DNA from: JBGCEZ01 sp045106735 | Lineage (GTDB): Bacteria; Planctomycetota; Phycisphaerae; Phycisphaerales; SM1A02 | Assembly (NCBI GenBank): GCA_045106735.1 | Contig: JBGCEZ010000023.1 | Span: 62,001 to 126,000, forward strand | Direction of reading: 5' to 3' | DNA length: 64,000 nt | Part shown: positions 49,597 through 58,354 of the stretch, piece after piece | Layout: every line of letters starts with the position of its first letter | Numbering within the stretch: the first letter of the stretch is position 1 | Made by a program: the position numbers and the translations under genes | Notes under the pieces: generated by a model | Database searches by the model: none | Told to the model about the DNA's origin: nothing | The model's input: the letters and a program-made list of their open reading frames with translations, nothing else

Positions 49597-51525
49597 TCAT
49601 CCGATGGGCCCAAGTCGCAGCGATCGTTCGCCGGCGGCCGGCCGAAACGTCCGGCGCGTCTCGGGTGACCCCGGCCACTGGACCTCGATGCGGCGCACGA
49701 CGTCTGCCTCGGCCAGTCCGATCGACACTCGGGGATCGCGAGCGGCACAGAAGCTGCCGTCGGTGGCCACTCGCCGTCGAATCTCGCGCTCGCCGCGCGG
49801 CCCCTCGACCGTCACCCGCACGATCGCACCAATTGCTGGCCCCCCGGTGGCTGCCCGCACGTCAAGGACCAAGGCGGGGCGATCGGCCGGAGCGATCTGA
49901 TTGATCAGGACGCGCGGCTGGCCGTCACGCACGAGCACGACGGCGTCCACCGCCCCATCTCCGTCCACGTCGCCGAAGGCCACGGCCCGCGCACTCGTCG
50001 CCCGCTCGCTCGGCGAGCCAGATTCCAGCTCCGCGACGGGAACGAGCCGGCCCGCCTCACCACCGCGGAACAAGAGATCCGGCTCGGCGAAAATGTCCGA
50101 CTCCGAGAAGCGATCACTCTGCCACCGGACCCGGCCGGTCCCGAGGTACAGGTCTTGCCGCCCGTCGTGGTCAAAGTCCACAAAGCCGAGGCCCCAGCGG
50201 GTGAACGCTCGGCTGCGCGCGGCCAAGCCCGCCCGGGCGGTGATGTCCACGAAGAGCCCGCCGTCGTTCCGAAAGAGTGAATCGGTTTCCCGGACCAGGT
50301 TCCCAACGAGCAGGTCCGGGTCGCCATCGTTGTCGCGATCGGTCGCCCAGACGCCCATTCCTGCCTTGGCCCGGCCCGAGTCATCTGCCGCACACCCACG
50401 AAGCATGCCTTCTTCGCTGAACGTGCCATCCCCACGGTTGATCCAGAGGTGGTCGTGCATGCCATCATTGGCGACGAAGACGTCCGGGCGACCATCGCCG
50501 TCGAAGTCATCGACGACAACGCCCAAGCCGGTGCCGGGCGCAGCGCCAACGCCGCTGACATCGGTCACGTCGGTGAATCGCCCGCTCCCGTCGTTTCGGT
50601 AGAGCCGATCGGGCACCGCTGCTTGGTAGACCGCGGGATCGCAGTAGTCGCGTTGCCCAAGCTCATTGAAACACTCGCGTTCCCGCTCGGGCGACCAGTC
50701 CATGTAGCGGGCGACGAAGAGGTCCAGGTCGCCGTCGGCATCGAAATCGAAGAAGCTCGCGCCGGCCGAAAACCCGCGTTCGGTCAAACCTCGATCGCGT
50801 CCCTCGTCGCGGAATCGGCCGCCGCCTTGATTGATGAGCAGCGCGTCGCGGCCGAGGGTCGTGATCAGGATGTCGGTGTCGCCGTCGCCGTCAACGTCAG
50901 CCGTCGCCGCGCCCACGCCGTAGGGCGTCGGCCCGACGCCCGACGCGACGGTGTCGTCAACAAACGTCCCATCCCCTTGATTTCGGTACAGCCGGTGGCC
51001 AGCCGCCTGACCGCCCGATGGCTCGTCACCGCTGAAGTCGCCGCCGCCCTGGACGCAGAGGAGGTCGAGGTCTCCATCGTCGTCGACATCCAGCAGCGCG
51101 AGCCCGCCAGCTGTGATTTCGGGGATGGCCCACGTGCCAAGACGTGCCCCGGAGTCATGGACGAAGTCGATGCCGCGCTCGGCCGCTTCATCGCGAAACC
51201 ACGGGGGCAACACGGGGGTGCCGGCGACGTTGGGGGCGTTGGTTCCGCCGGGGGCGCCGGGGGCGAGAGGCGCGTCCGGGCCGCCGGCATCCACGCTGGC
51301 CGCCGAGCCGCCGACGGTGTCGCCGGGCGCACCATGATCTGCCGATCCTGCCGCTCCTGCCGCATCGGCCGCTCCCCGCGCCGCGGGCGGAGCAGATGCA
51401 TCATCGCGGCCCTCGTTCCCACAGCCCATGAGCACCGACGCGGCGGCCACCGAAGCAACGGTGGCCGCCGCGAACCGGCGAAACTCAGTCGGGCATGATC
51501 GCCGCGCGATCCATGTCCTGTTCAT
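49597..51525 (-). CDS. CRTAC1-type FG-GAP/UnbV lipoprotein
   Basis: 642 residues. The N-terminus has a lipobox (ASVLMGCGNEG), then an Ala/Gly/Pro-rich linker (~40-105). From PWFRDEAAERGIDFVHDSGA on, it carries at least seven FG-GAP/VCBS-type repeats with Ca-binding loops (LLDVDDDGDLDLLCVQ, TADVDGDGDTDILI, FFDFDADGDLDLFVARY, VDDFDGDGRPDVFVAND, FVDFDHDGRQDLYLG, FGDVDGDGAVDAVVLV). The terminal ASPIC/UnbV domain is recognisable (GAIVRVTVEGPRGEREIRRR, RRIEVQWPGS). A seven-bladed propeller on the cell surface or in the periplasm is expected. It follows a TlpA-like thioredoxin by 17 bp in the same operon. Confidence 0.93.
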   Translation of the reverse strand: MNRTWIARRSCPTEFRRFAAATVASVAAASVLMGCGNEGRDDASAPPAARGAADAAGAAGSADHGAPGDTVGGSAASVDAGGPDAPLAPGAPGGTNAPNVAGTPVLPPWFRDEAAERGIDFVHDSGARLGTWAIPEITAGGLALLDVDDDGDLDLLCVQGGGDFSGDEPSGGQAAGHRLYRNQGDGTFVDDTVASGVGPTPYGVGAATADVDGDGDTDILITTLGRDALLINQGGGRFRDEGRDRGLTERGFSAGASFFDFDADGDLDLFVARYMDWSPERERECFNELGQRDYCDPAVYQAAVPDRLYRNDGSGRFTDVTDVSGVGAAPGTGLGVVVDDFDGDGRPDVFVANDGMHDHLWINRGDGTFSEEGMLRGCAADDSGRAKAGMGVWATDRDNDGDPDLLVGNLVRETDSLFRNDGGLFVDITARAGLAARSRAFTRWGLGFVDFDHDGRQDLYLGTGRVRWQSDRFSESDIFAEPDLLFRGGEAGRLVPVAELESGSPSERATSARAVAFGDVDGDGAVDAVVLVRDGQPRVLINQIAPADRPALVLDVRAATGGPAIGAIVRVTVEGPRGEREIRRRVATDGSFCAARDPRVSIGLAEADVVRRIEVQWPGSPETRRTFRPAAGERSLRLGPIG

Positions 51526-51542
51526 CTTGTCTCAGCTCCGAC

Positions 51543-52259
51543 TCAGTCGGTCTTCACGTCGCTCGGCCCAGGCTCGGCGAGCAACAGTTCAACCGCATCC
51601 TTGACCTTGCCCGGGGTCAGACCCGCACCGCGAATGATGCCATTGCGATCGATGACAATGTACGTGGGCCAGAACGCAAGGTTGAAGGCTTTGGCCGAGA
51701 GGCCGCCACGTCCCGCCGGATTCGCCTTGTCCAGCGCCACCGGGTAGTTGATGCCCTTCGACTTGATCATCGCATCGGCCGAGTCCCAGCCGCGGGAAGC
51801 ATCGTGGATGCCGATGAAGACAAGGCCGTCGTCGGCGTGCTTCTTGACGAGTTCAATGTTCTTGGGGATGGAACGGACGCACGGCGGGCACCAGGTGGCC
51901 CAGAAGTCGACCACGACGACCTTGCCACGCAGCTTGTCCAGGTCGGCCGGCTTGGTTCCGATCCACTCAGAGGCCTGGATATTCTGGGGCCGCCGGCCTT
52001 CGAGATCCCGCAGCTCAGCCTTGCGCTTGGCCCCGGAGTAGAACCAAGAGTCGGGGAAGGACTTCACCTTGACCTTGGTCTGGGTCTGGCTTTGGGCCGC
52101 GCCAGCGGTGGCGGACTGCTCCGGAGCGGCGGTGGCCGAACCCGAAGCGATCAACGCGGCGGGGATGCTGGCGGCGAGCAGCGCGGCCGCCCCCCGAGCG
52201 AGCAAGACGCCCCGGCGGCGAACAGTGGAACGGACGGCGGGCATCGAATCGAAGGACAT
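51543..52259 (-). CDS. TlpA-like thioredoxin-fold protein, possibly Tat-exported
   Basis: 238 residues from ATG 52259 (GGAG 9 nt upstream). The N-terminus STVRRRGVLLARGAAALLAA looks like a twin-arginine signal. After ~60 residues of linker the TlpA domain has the active site C124-P-P-C127 (VVVVDFWATWCPPCVRSI), the insertion-type helix NIELVKKHADDGLVFIGIH, and the cis-Pro loop LAFWPTYIVIDRNGI. It is a periplasmic thiol-disulfide reductant or peroxiredoxin-like protein and co-transcribed with the CRTAC1-type lipoprotein, perhaps serving its maturation or cytochrome maturation. Confidence 0.92.
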   Translation of the reverse strand: MSFDSMPAVRSTVRRRGVLLARGAAALLAASIPAALIASGSATAAPEQSATAGAAQSQTQTKVKVKSFPDSWFYSGAKRKAELRDLEGRRPQNIQASEWIGTKPADLDKLRGKVVVVDFWATWCPPCVRSIPKNIELVKKHADDGLVFIGIHDASRGWDSADAMIKSKGINYPVALDKANPAGRGGLSAKAFNLAFWPTYIVIDRNGIIRGAGLTPGKVKDAVELLLAEPGPSDVKTD

Positions 52260-52574
52260 GAACGGACTCCTGAGACGGGCGTAGTGGACGATGAACTGGC
52301 ACGACGGGCCGTCGTGACGGCCATCCGTGGATCGCCGGGCGAAGAAAGGTCTTCCGCGGATCGCCGGGCTGACCCTTGGCCGCGACCCGAGATCAACCCG
52401 CACCGCCGCCCCGGCATTCCGACAAGACGACGTTTCCCAGCCTATCGGCGGTGGCGGCCCCTTGGCGACGGCCAACCTTGCGGATTGACGCCAGGCCTGA
52501 GCCCGGATCCGAGCCCAGCTGGGGCCCTGATCGACGCCAGACGCCTAGCCCCCCCCACATCTCGCCCAACGGCC
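52260..52574. promoter_or_regulatory. Upstream region of the tlpA-CRTAC1 operon with dyad and direct repeats
   Basis: cacgacg-ggc-cgtcgtg (52300-52316) is a perfect 7-bp dyad 41 bp upstream of the TlpA start. Further out, tccgtggatcgccgggc (52324-52340) is repeated as tccgcggatcgccgggc (52353-52369), 16 of 17 identical, offset by 29 bp. The layout suggests two regulator sites, but no -35/-10 pair is convincing. The rest, to the end of the kinase gene, is GC-rich and featureless. Confidence 0.6.
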
Positions 52575-55496
52575 TCAGGGCCTCGGCGGGCGGGCGGATG
52601 CGGGGCCGCTGGACGATTCCATCGGCCCCGGTGGCATCGTCGGGCCGGGGGCTGGGGTTGGGGTTGGAGCTGGGGTTGGTGCTGGTGCTCCCTCGGGCCC
52701 AGCCCCGTCCGCTCCGCCGGACCCGGAGTCGTCCGGGGGTGTCGGCGGAGCGTCGCCCCCGCCTCCGGGGACCCGCAGGTCATCCAAGGCCGCCGCCGCG
52801 TCGCGCCAGTCCTGGATCCGGGAACGATGATCTCCGGCCGCCCCTTCGAGCATTTCAATCCCCTGGCGGAACGCCGCGGCCGCCTCCGTGGGACGACCAA
52901 GCTCCCGAAGGGCGACGGCTTTCGCGGCCAGGACGCTCGCGGCCTCCAAGCTGGAAGCGCCGAACGCCCCGACCGTTCGTTCGCGAAGCGCGGGAATCAT
53001 CTCGAGTGCTTCGGCCGGACGGCCGGCCCGGCAGAGCGTGCTGGCCAAGTTCAGTTCCACCCGAATCGTGCTTCCCGAGTCGGGACCGAACGCGATTCGC
53101 CGGCCGGCGATGTTCGCCCGACGCAACGGGACGGATACCTCGTACTGGCCGGTCGCGTTGAGCGCCGCAGCGTAGTTGTTCATCACCACCAACCGCGTGC
53201 GGTTCGTCGGCGGCAGGGTTTCGAGGGCGACGTCGGCGGCGAGACCAGCCAAACGCAAGGCTGCGTCGACCTGATCCAAGTTCAGGTAGCAACTCGCCAA
53301 GGTCGCGGCGTACTCCATCACCATGAAGTGTCGATCTCCGTACGCCTCGGCGGTGATGGCCAAACCACGCTCGAGCCGTTCGATCGCCGCATCACGTTCG
53401 CCCATCTGGAACTGCAAGGTCCCCAGGCTCAGGTCGGCCGATTGCCAGAGCATCCCCTGGGATGGCTCGAGGTGGGTCAGCAGTTCCTCGAGTCGGCGGC
53501 GGCCGTCGTCGAGTCTCCCCTCGGCGATGTCGATGCCGGCCAGGGTGATGCCCGCGTCGACGAGGTCATCGTCGCCCGGGTCCACGCCGGCTCGTTGCAA
53601 TCCATCGATCGCCATCGTCAGCTCTGCTCGCGCTTCCACCCACTCTTCCGAGCCGGCCAGGACCTGCCCGGCCCGCACGGCCAATCGATCGTGACGAACG
53701 TCGTCGATGCCGAGTTCATTCAAACGTTCCGTCGCCGAGTTGACCTGCTCCTCGGCCGCGTCCACGTCGTCGAGCACGATGAAGATTCGCGCGAGCGTCG
53801 AACGGACTTCGACTTCGGTGATCGGCCGATCGAGAAAACGCCCGTCCAAGCCCGCCGCCGCTCCGTGCACCACATGGAGAATCGATGCGTTGGGTCCAAG
53901 CCGGTCAGGCCGCGCGGCGAGAAACATGTCATCCAACATGAACCGGTTGACTTCGCGGGCGGCGCCTTCGGCCCGGGCCAGATCTTCAAGCGCTCGAGAG
54001 ACACGATGATTCGCTGCCTGTTCCGCCCGCCGGGCCAGCTCCGTGCGGACGGCCAAACCGCCCAGCGTCAGGACCGCAGCCGCGGCCGTTGCCGTCAGCG
54101 CGGGATACTTGCGGACCACGCGTGTCGCGGCACGAATCGGCGTCTCCGGCACCGCTTCGATCGGCTCGCGTTTGAGCCAACGCTCCAAATCGAGGGCCAG
54201 GTCTCGGGCACTGGCGTACCGATCGGCCGGCGATTTCTCCAGCGAGCACGCCACGATCGCGTCCAGATCGCGATCAATCTGCCGAGCACGATCGTCGCCC
54301 GCCGCACTGGGAAAGCTGCCCGCATCCACCGCGCGGCTCGGCGCAATCGGGCGTTCGTACACGATGCGCTCCACAATCGTCGCGAAGTCCAACTTCGAGC
54401 CAGGTTCCAAGCCGAGCGGCGGCTTCCCGGTGAGCAGTTCGTAGAGCACCGAGCCAAGCGCGTAGACGTCCGACTGAATGGTGATGTCATCGGACGGACC
54501 GGAAGCACGGGTGGAACCGGCCGCGCTCCCAGATGCGTTCGGTTCCGAGGCATCGCCCGCTCCCCCGGAGACAAGATCCCGTGCGGCCCCCCGCTGCAAC
54601 TGCTCGGGACTCATGGTCGGCCACGACCCGACGATGCCGACGCCGATCGAGTGGAACGTGCTGGCCAACTCCGACCCCGAGACGCCGCGCGCCACGCCAA
54701 AGTCGATCACCACCGGCTCGACGCGCTCGCCGGCGCGGCGCACGAGCACGTTGTCCCGCTTGAGGTCGCGATGGATGATGCCGCGGCGGTGGGCAAAGTC
54801 GACGGCCCGAGCGACGTCGATCCACAGGCGCACCGTGGACTCGACGGACGCCGCAACCTCCGACGTGTCCGGCCCGATCGGCGGACCGTCGACGTACTCC
54901 ATCAGGAGGTATGCCCGGCCGCGGGCATCACGACCTCGGCCGCGGTACGCGACGATTCCCGGATGCTCCAATCGCTGCAAGACGGCCGGTTCGCTTTCGA
55001 ACCGCATCTGCGCTTCCACGTCGAGCCGCGAAAGCAGCTTCACCGCGTGCTGGACCGGCGGATCGTCCGACGTTTCGACCAGCCACACCGAGCCCATCCC
55101 GCCGGACCCGATCGGGCGAATCACCCGCAGGCCAGCGATGTCCGGTGGCTCGCCGGCGGTGGCGTGTGCCGCGGGGTCACGAGCGGGGTCGAGCGCTGGG
55201 TCGAGCGCTGGATCAAGCGCGTCGCCCGAGGCGGCGTCAGTCGGAGCACCCGAGACCGCACGTAGCTTGCCCGCCCCACCCGCCCGCGCGGCGGGGCCGT
55301 CGCCATGATCCTGTGATTCAAGGGCGGCGACATCGTCCGCGGCGGGCTCAGCCGCGAGCATCCGGCGGGCCACGATGACGGCCTCCGGGTCGTGGAGCGC
55401 GGCGCGTTCCAGTGATGCCTCGCGCACGGTACGTGGAGTCTCCACGAGCTGGTCAAACAGCGCCGCAGCGCGTTCGAAGACCGTCGAGTCAGTCAT
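52575..55496 (-). CDS. Transmembrane Ser/Thr protein kinase with TPR sensor
   Basis: 973 residues from ATG 55496. N-terminal ~120 residues: a short helical domain (STVFERAAALFDQLVETP) typical of ECF-linked planctomycete kinases, then a DPAL repeat. The kinase domain (~123-445) has a complete active site: GSGGMGSVW, K153 (HAVKLL), H242-R-D244 (IIHRDLKRDNVLV), D265-F-G (VVIDFGVAR), SPEQLQ and DVYALGSVLYELLTGKPPLG. The activation region carries a 35-residue Gly/Ser/Ala insertion. One TM (~464-484) leads to ~470 residues of extracytoplasmic TPR helices and a Pro/Gly-rich tail. It overlaps the ECF sigma gene by 8 nt (ATGACTGA), so it probably phosphorylates or gates that sigma factor. Confidence 0.95.
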   Translation of the reverse strand: MTDSTVFERAAALFDQLVETPRTVREASLERAALHDPEAVIVARRMLAAEPAADDVAALESQDHGDGPAARAGGAGKLRAVSGAPTDAASGDALDPALDPALDPARDPAAHATAGEPPDIAGLRVIRPIGSGGMGSVWLVETSDDPPVQHAVKLLSRLDVEAQMRFESEPAVLQRLEHPGIVAYRGRGRDARGRAYLLMEYVDGPPIGPDTSEVAASVESTVRLWIDVARAVDFAHRRGIIHRDLKRDNVLVRRAGERVEPVVIDFGVARGVSGSELASTFHSIGVGIVGSWPTMSPEQLQRGAARDLVSGGAGDASEPNASGSAAGSTRASGPSDDITIQSDVYALGSVLYELLTGKPPLGLEPGSKLDFATIVERIVYERPIAPSRAVDAGSFPSAAGDDRARQIDRDLDAIVACSLEKSPADRYASARDLALDLERWLKREPIEAVPETPIRAATRVVRKYPALTATAAAAVLTLGGLAVRTELARRAEQAANHRVSRALEDLARAEGAAREVNRFMLDDMFLAARPDRLGPNASILHVVHGAAAGLDGRFLDRPITEVEVRSTLARIFIVLDDVDAAEEQVNSATERLNELGIDDVRHDRLAVRAGQVLAGSEEWVEARAELTMAIDGLQRAGVDPGDDDLVDAGITLAGIDIAEGRLDDGRRRLEELLTHLEPSQGMLWQSADLSLGTLQFQMGERDAAIERLERGLAITAEAYGDRHFMVMEYAATLASCYLNLDQVDAALRLAGLAADVALETLPPTNRTRLVVMNNYAAALNATGQYEVSVPLRRANIAGRRIAFGPDSGSTIRVELNLASTLCRAGRPAEALEMIPALRERTVGAFGASSLEAASVLAAKAVALRELGRPTEAAAAFRQGIEMLEGAAGDHRSRIQDWRDAAAALDDLRVPGGGGDAPPTPPDDSGSGGADGAGPEGAPAPTPAPTPTPAPGPTMPPGPMESSSGPASARPPRP
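55173..55220 (-). repeat. 12-bp in-frame repeat encoding DPAL units
   Basis: Four 12-bp units (ggggtcgagcgc, tgggtcgagcgc and variants) encode DPAL/DPAR tetrapeptides in the linker ahead of the kinase domain. Confidence 0.85.
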
Positions 55497-56022
55497 TGCT
55501 TCCGCCCTCCTGCATCCACGCCCGCAGCCATGCGATCGCCCGCCGCTGTTGCTGTGTGATGGTGCTGATCGAAACGCCCAGGCGCGATGCGACCTCGGCC
55601 ACGCTGTACCCGCCGAATATCCGGTACTCGACGATGCGGGCGTGCCGCATGTCTTGGGCGGCGAGCCGGTCGATCGCTTCCCCGAGGGCGACGAGATCGA
55701 CCACCGCCGTCGTGCCCCGGGCGACGAGATCGGCGGGCAGTTCCATTTGCTGGCGGGCCGTCGGCCGCTTGTCCGCCGCCCGGCGCCGGGCATGGTCCAC
55801 CAACACGTGCCGAAACACGGTGACGGCCACGGCCATCGGATCTTCGTCGGGTGGGCTCGCCGGATCGCGTCGCCGCTCGTGTTCGGCAATGCGGATGTAT
55901 GCCTCGTGCACGAGGGCGGTCCCGCCGAGCGTATGCCCCACGCGCTCACTCTTCATGAGGTGCGCGGCGAACGCGCGGAGTGCTTCGTACCGGCTTTGAC
56001 TGAGATCGACGCGTTCACCCAT
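55489..56022 (-). CDS. ECF sigma factor, kinase-associated group
   Basis: 177 residues from ATG 56022; the frame is open further upstream, but that part reads as shadow. Region 2: YEALRAFAAHLMKSERVGHT, TALVHEAYIRIAEHERRRDP and FRHVLVDHARRRAADKRPTA, the block that distinguishes the ECF groups coupled to Ser/Thr kinases. Region 4: VDLVALGEAIDRLAAQDMRH, then VEYRIFGGYSVAEVASRLG and SISTITQQQRRAIAWLRAW. The 3' end overlaps the kinase start, so the two are co-translated. No anti-sigma gene; control by phosphorylation is expected. Confidence 0.95.
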   Translation of the reverse strand: MGERVDLSQSRYEALRAFAAHLMKSERVGHTLGGTALVHEAYIRIAEHERRRDPASPPDEDPMAVAVTVFRHVLVDHARRRAADKRPTARQQMELPADLVARGTTAVVDLVALGEAIDRLAAQDMRHARIVEYRIFGGYSVAEVASRLGVSISTITQQQRRAIAWLRAWMQEGGSND

Positions 56023-56100
56023 GGCCACGACTTGCCCCGGCCGCTCGCGGCCCCCAGCATCCTCCCGACATCCTCGATACGCGCGATCAGCCCAACTGGA

Positions 56101-56142
56101 CATCCCGGGCTGGGCATTCCGGGCCGGGCATCCCGAGCCAGC
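56101..56142. repeat. 14-bp tandem repeat, three copies
   Basis: catcccgggctggg, cattccgggccggg and catcccgagccagc follow each other in the 250-bp gap between the DUF2130 gene and the ECF sigma gene, about 80 bp upstream of the sigma start. They could be regulator sites or slippage products. Confidence 0.65.
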
Positions 56143-56272
56143 CCGACGAGTATGCCGAGCCGATCCATGCTTCGCGACCATCAATCCGAATTCGGCGGCG
56201 ACCAGCGAAATGGCGCATCCCCGGCGGCGCACCATTCCGAAGACCAGTCCCGGCCCCCGCTCCATCGATGCA

Positions 56273-57565
56273 TCAGTCGTCGTCGGCCCGGGCTTCCAGA
56301 GCGTGCAACTCAAGGCCGGCAAGTTCGGGCAAAGAACGTCCCGCGATCGCCTGCAACTCGCCGTACATGCTCGTGGTGTTGTCCATCATCATCGCGAGCT
56401 GCTTCTCTCGCTTCTTCCAGTGCTTGGTCAGCGCTCGTTTCTCCGCCTCCAAGTCGTCGCGCATCGTGGTGTACGACTCCACGATGCCCTCGATTCGGTG
56501 CCGGAACTCCGCGCCCATCATGTACTCGTAGAGGAGTTCCATCTTGGATTGTCGGCCGACGCCGGCTTGCTGCGCCGCGTGGACGCGAATGAGCATCTGC
56601 CGGAGGGCCGAAGCCAGCGGCAAGGCACTGGCTTCGTCCGTCACCCAAACGCCGTCGACCTGTCCAAAGCGCTCGATGCCCTTGGGCAAGACGGCGGTCA
56701 GAATCACCGACACGTCCGCCTTGGCCGTCCGCTGGTCGTCGCGCAACTTGGCCAGCCAGCCATCGCTCCAAGCTTTGGTGCGCTTGCTCTCCCACAAGAT
56801 CGTGCCCGCGGTCGCCCCCGACGGCGAGGCGACTCGGTGCACCGCATCGCCGCCGTGCTGGCCCTTGGGCACTTCGTCCACCACGTCGCGAGGAAAGGCT
56901 GACCGCAGGGTCAGTTCAAGGTCAAGCTCTTGGACCTCGCCCTGCAACTGTTGCGAACCCTGGTCGGCCCGACGCTGCAGGTCATCGATCTGCTTGCGTA
57001 AGTCGCCGATGACCTTTTCCTTCTCCGCTTCGCGCAGCCGAAACTGATCGAGGGATTCTTTCTGGGCGACCTCGCGGATGCGCGTGCGTTCGGCGTCGAG
57101 CTGTCGCTGCTTCTCCAACTCGAAGCTGCGACGCTCTTCTTCCAGGGCGTGCTTGTGCTTGCGAAGTTCAAGCTCCGCCGCTTCCGCTTCGGCCACGCGT
57201 TTCGCTTTTTCGGCGAGTTGCGTCTGGAGATCCCGCAGCGCCACCGACTGTTCTTCCCGCACCGACTTCTCAAGCTTGGTGCGAATCGCCGTTCGTTCGG
57301 TCTCGAGCCGAGCTCGGACCTCTTCCTCCAGGCGTTCCCGGGCGGCGGCGACCCGCGCCCCCTCGGCCTTCATCCGCTCCCGCGTATCCCGGAGCTTCTC
57401 CGCCTCGGCCGTCAGTGCCGCCTGCCGCTCACGCGTCGATGCCTCGAGACTGGCCCGGGCCGACTCGATGAATGGGGCGGCCAGCGTCTCGGTCAGCGGA
57501 ATCCTGTGCTGGCAGCTCGGGCATGTGACGATCGGATCGGCGGGCATGGGCGTCGGGCTGGACAT
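56273..57565 (-). CDS. DUF2130 coiled-coil protein
   Basis: 430 residues, cytoplasmic. A small Cys pair (C15-P-S-C18, IVTCPSCQHRIPL) is followed by ~170 residues of charged coiled coil (ALTAEAEKLRDTRERMKAEG; EAAELELRKHKHALEEERRS) and the DUF2130 domain (~215-400): DLELTLRSAFPRDVVDEVPK, GGDAVHRV, GTILWESKRTKAWSDGWLAK, LRDDQRTAKADVSVILT, KMELLYEYMMGAEFRHRIEG. The E-x-K within WESK and the preceding acidic residues are compatible with a PD-(D/E)xK-like nuclease core, an inference only. Function unknown. Monocistronic. Confidence 0.93.
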   Translation of the reverse strand: MSSPTPMPADPIVTCPSCQHRIPLTETLAAPFIESARASLEASTRERQAALTAEAEKLRDTRERMKAEGARVAAARERLEEEVRARLETERTAIRTKLEKSVREEQSVALRDLQTQLAEKAKRVAEAEAAELELRKHKHALEEERRSFELEKQRQLDAERTRIREVAQKESLDQFRLREAEKEKVIGDLRKQIDDLQRRADQGSQQLQGEVQELDLELTLRSAFPRDVVDEVPKGQHGGDAVHRVASPSGATAGTILWESKRTKAWSDGWLAKLRDDQRTAKADVSVILTAVLPKGIERFGQVDGVWVTDEASALPLASALRQMLIRVHAAQQAGVGRQSKMELLYEYMMGAEFRHRIEGIVESYTTMRDDLEAEKRALTKHWKKREKQLAMMMDNTTSMYGELQAIAGRSLPELAGLELHALEARADDD

Positions 57566-57705
57566 GACGGGCGGCCTCGGGACGGGATGGCGGACGGGGA
57601 CCCTGCGAGCGTACCCGCCGTCGGACCTCCCGCGCGTCGATCGACACCCTGCCCACGCCGGCCGACGACACCCAGCTGTCAGTGGCGCGTGAACCCAGAA
57701 CGAAA

Positions 57706-57739
57706 ACGGGCCCCCCGTTCGTGAGAACGGAGGGCCCGT
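57706..57739 (-). terminator. Intrinsic terminator of the PEP-CTERM gene
   Basis: A 15-bp stem with one mismatch (57706-57720 with 57725-57739, ends acggg...cccgt) has a GTGA loop (TCAC on the transcribed strand) and is followed on the minus strand by TTTTCG. It lies 63 bp after the PEP-CTERM stop. One of the two best intrinsic terminators in the window. Confidence 0.88.
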
Positions 57740-57802
57740 AAAAATCGTGGGCGAGAACGATGGCCCGCCGTGGGAGGCGATTCATCGATCCCGCGGCGCG
57801 AT

Positions 57803-58354
57803 TCAGCCGCGACGACGGCGACGACCGGCGAAGCCGGCGAGGCCGAGCAGGGCCAGCGCACCCGGGGCGGGCACGACGGTGCCTTCGATGCCCTTGAGGA
57901 TGATGGTCACGTCGTAGGAGTTGGCGTTCGCGTCGGCATCCCAGTTGTTCTGGAAGCTGATGCTGATGTCGCCATCGTCGCCGATCATGGCGAGCTCAGC
58001 CCAGTCGGCGTCGATGAAGTTCTCGCCGTAGGTGCCGTCACCGTCCGAGCCGGGGCCATCAAAGGCCCAAGCGGTGTCGGCCGCACCGATGTCGGTGAAG
58101 CCGCCAGCGATGAAATCGTTGGTGCCGTCGGCGACGATCATCTGAGCGTCCGACGCCCAGCTGCCGTCCTGCACGGCCTCAGCGTAATCGAACGAAACGT
58201 CGATCGAGCTGAGGGTGCCGGTGACGTCGGTGACGCTGGCGGTGAGCATGTCGAGCGCACCGAGGTCGCCCGAGAAGTTGATGACAACGTCGGCCGACGC
58301 GGCCGAAGTGATGGCGATCGCCGTACCGGCGACGAGCATGAGCTGCTTCTTCAT
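57803..58354 (-). CDS. PEP-CTERM-type exported protein
   Basis: 183 residues from ATG 58354 with a strong ribosome site (AGGAGGAGGA, about 8 nt upstream). Signal peptide (MKKQLMLVAGTAIAITSAAS), a ~135-residue acidic beta-sandwich (VVINFSGDLGALDMLTASV, GDDGDISISFQNNWDADANA) and a C-terminal sorting signal: VPAPGALALLGLAGF followed by AGRRRRRG. The variant is PAPG rather than PEP, as usual in Phycisphaerae. An exosortase is expected elsewhere in the genome to process it. The strong ribosome site and terminator suggest high expression. Confidence 0.95.
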   Translation of the reverse strand: MKKQLMLVAGTAIAITSAASADVVINFSGDLGALDMLTASVTDVTGTLSSIDVSFDYAEAVQDGSWASDAQMIVADGTNDFIAGGFTDIGAADTAWAFDGPGSDGDGTYGENFIDADWAELAMIGDDGDISISFQNNWDADANANSYDVTIILKGIEGTVVPAPGALALLGLAGFAGRRRRRG

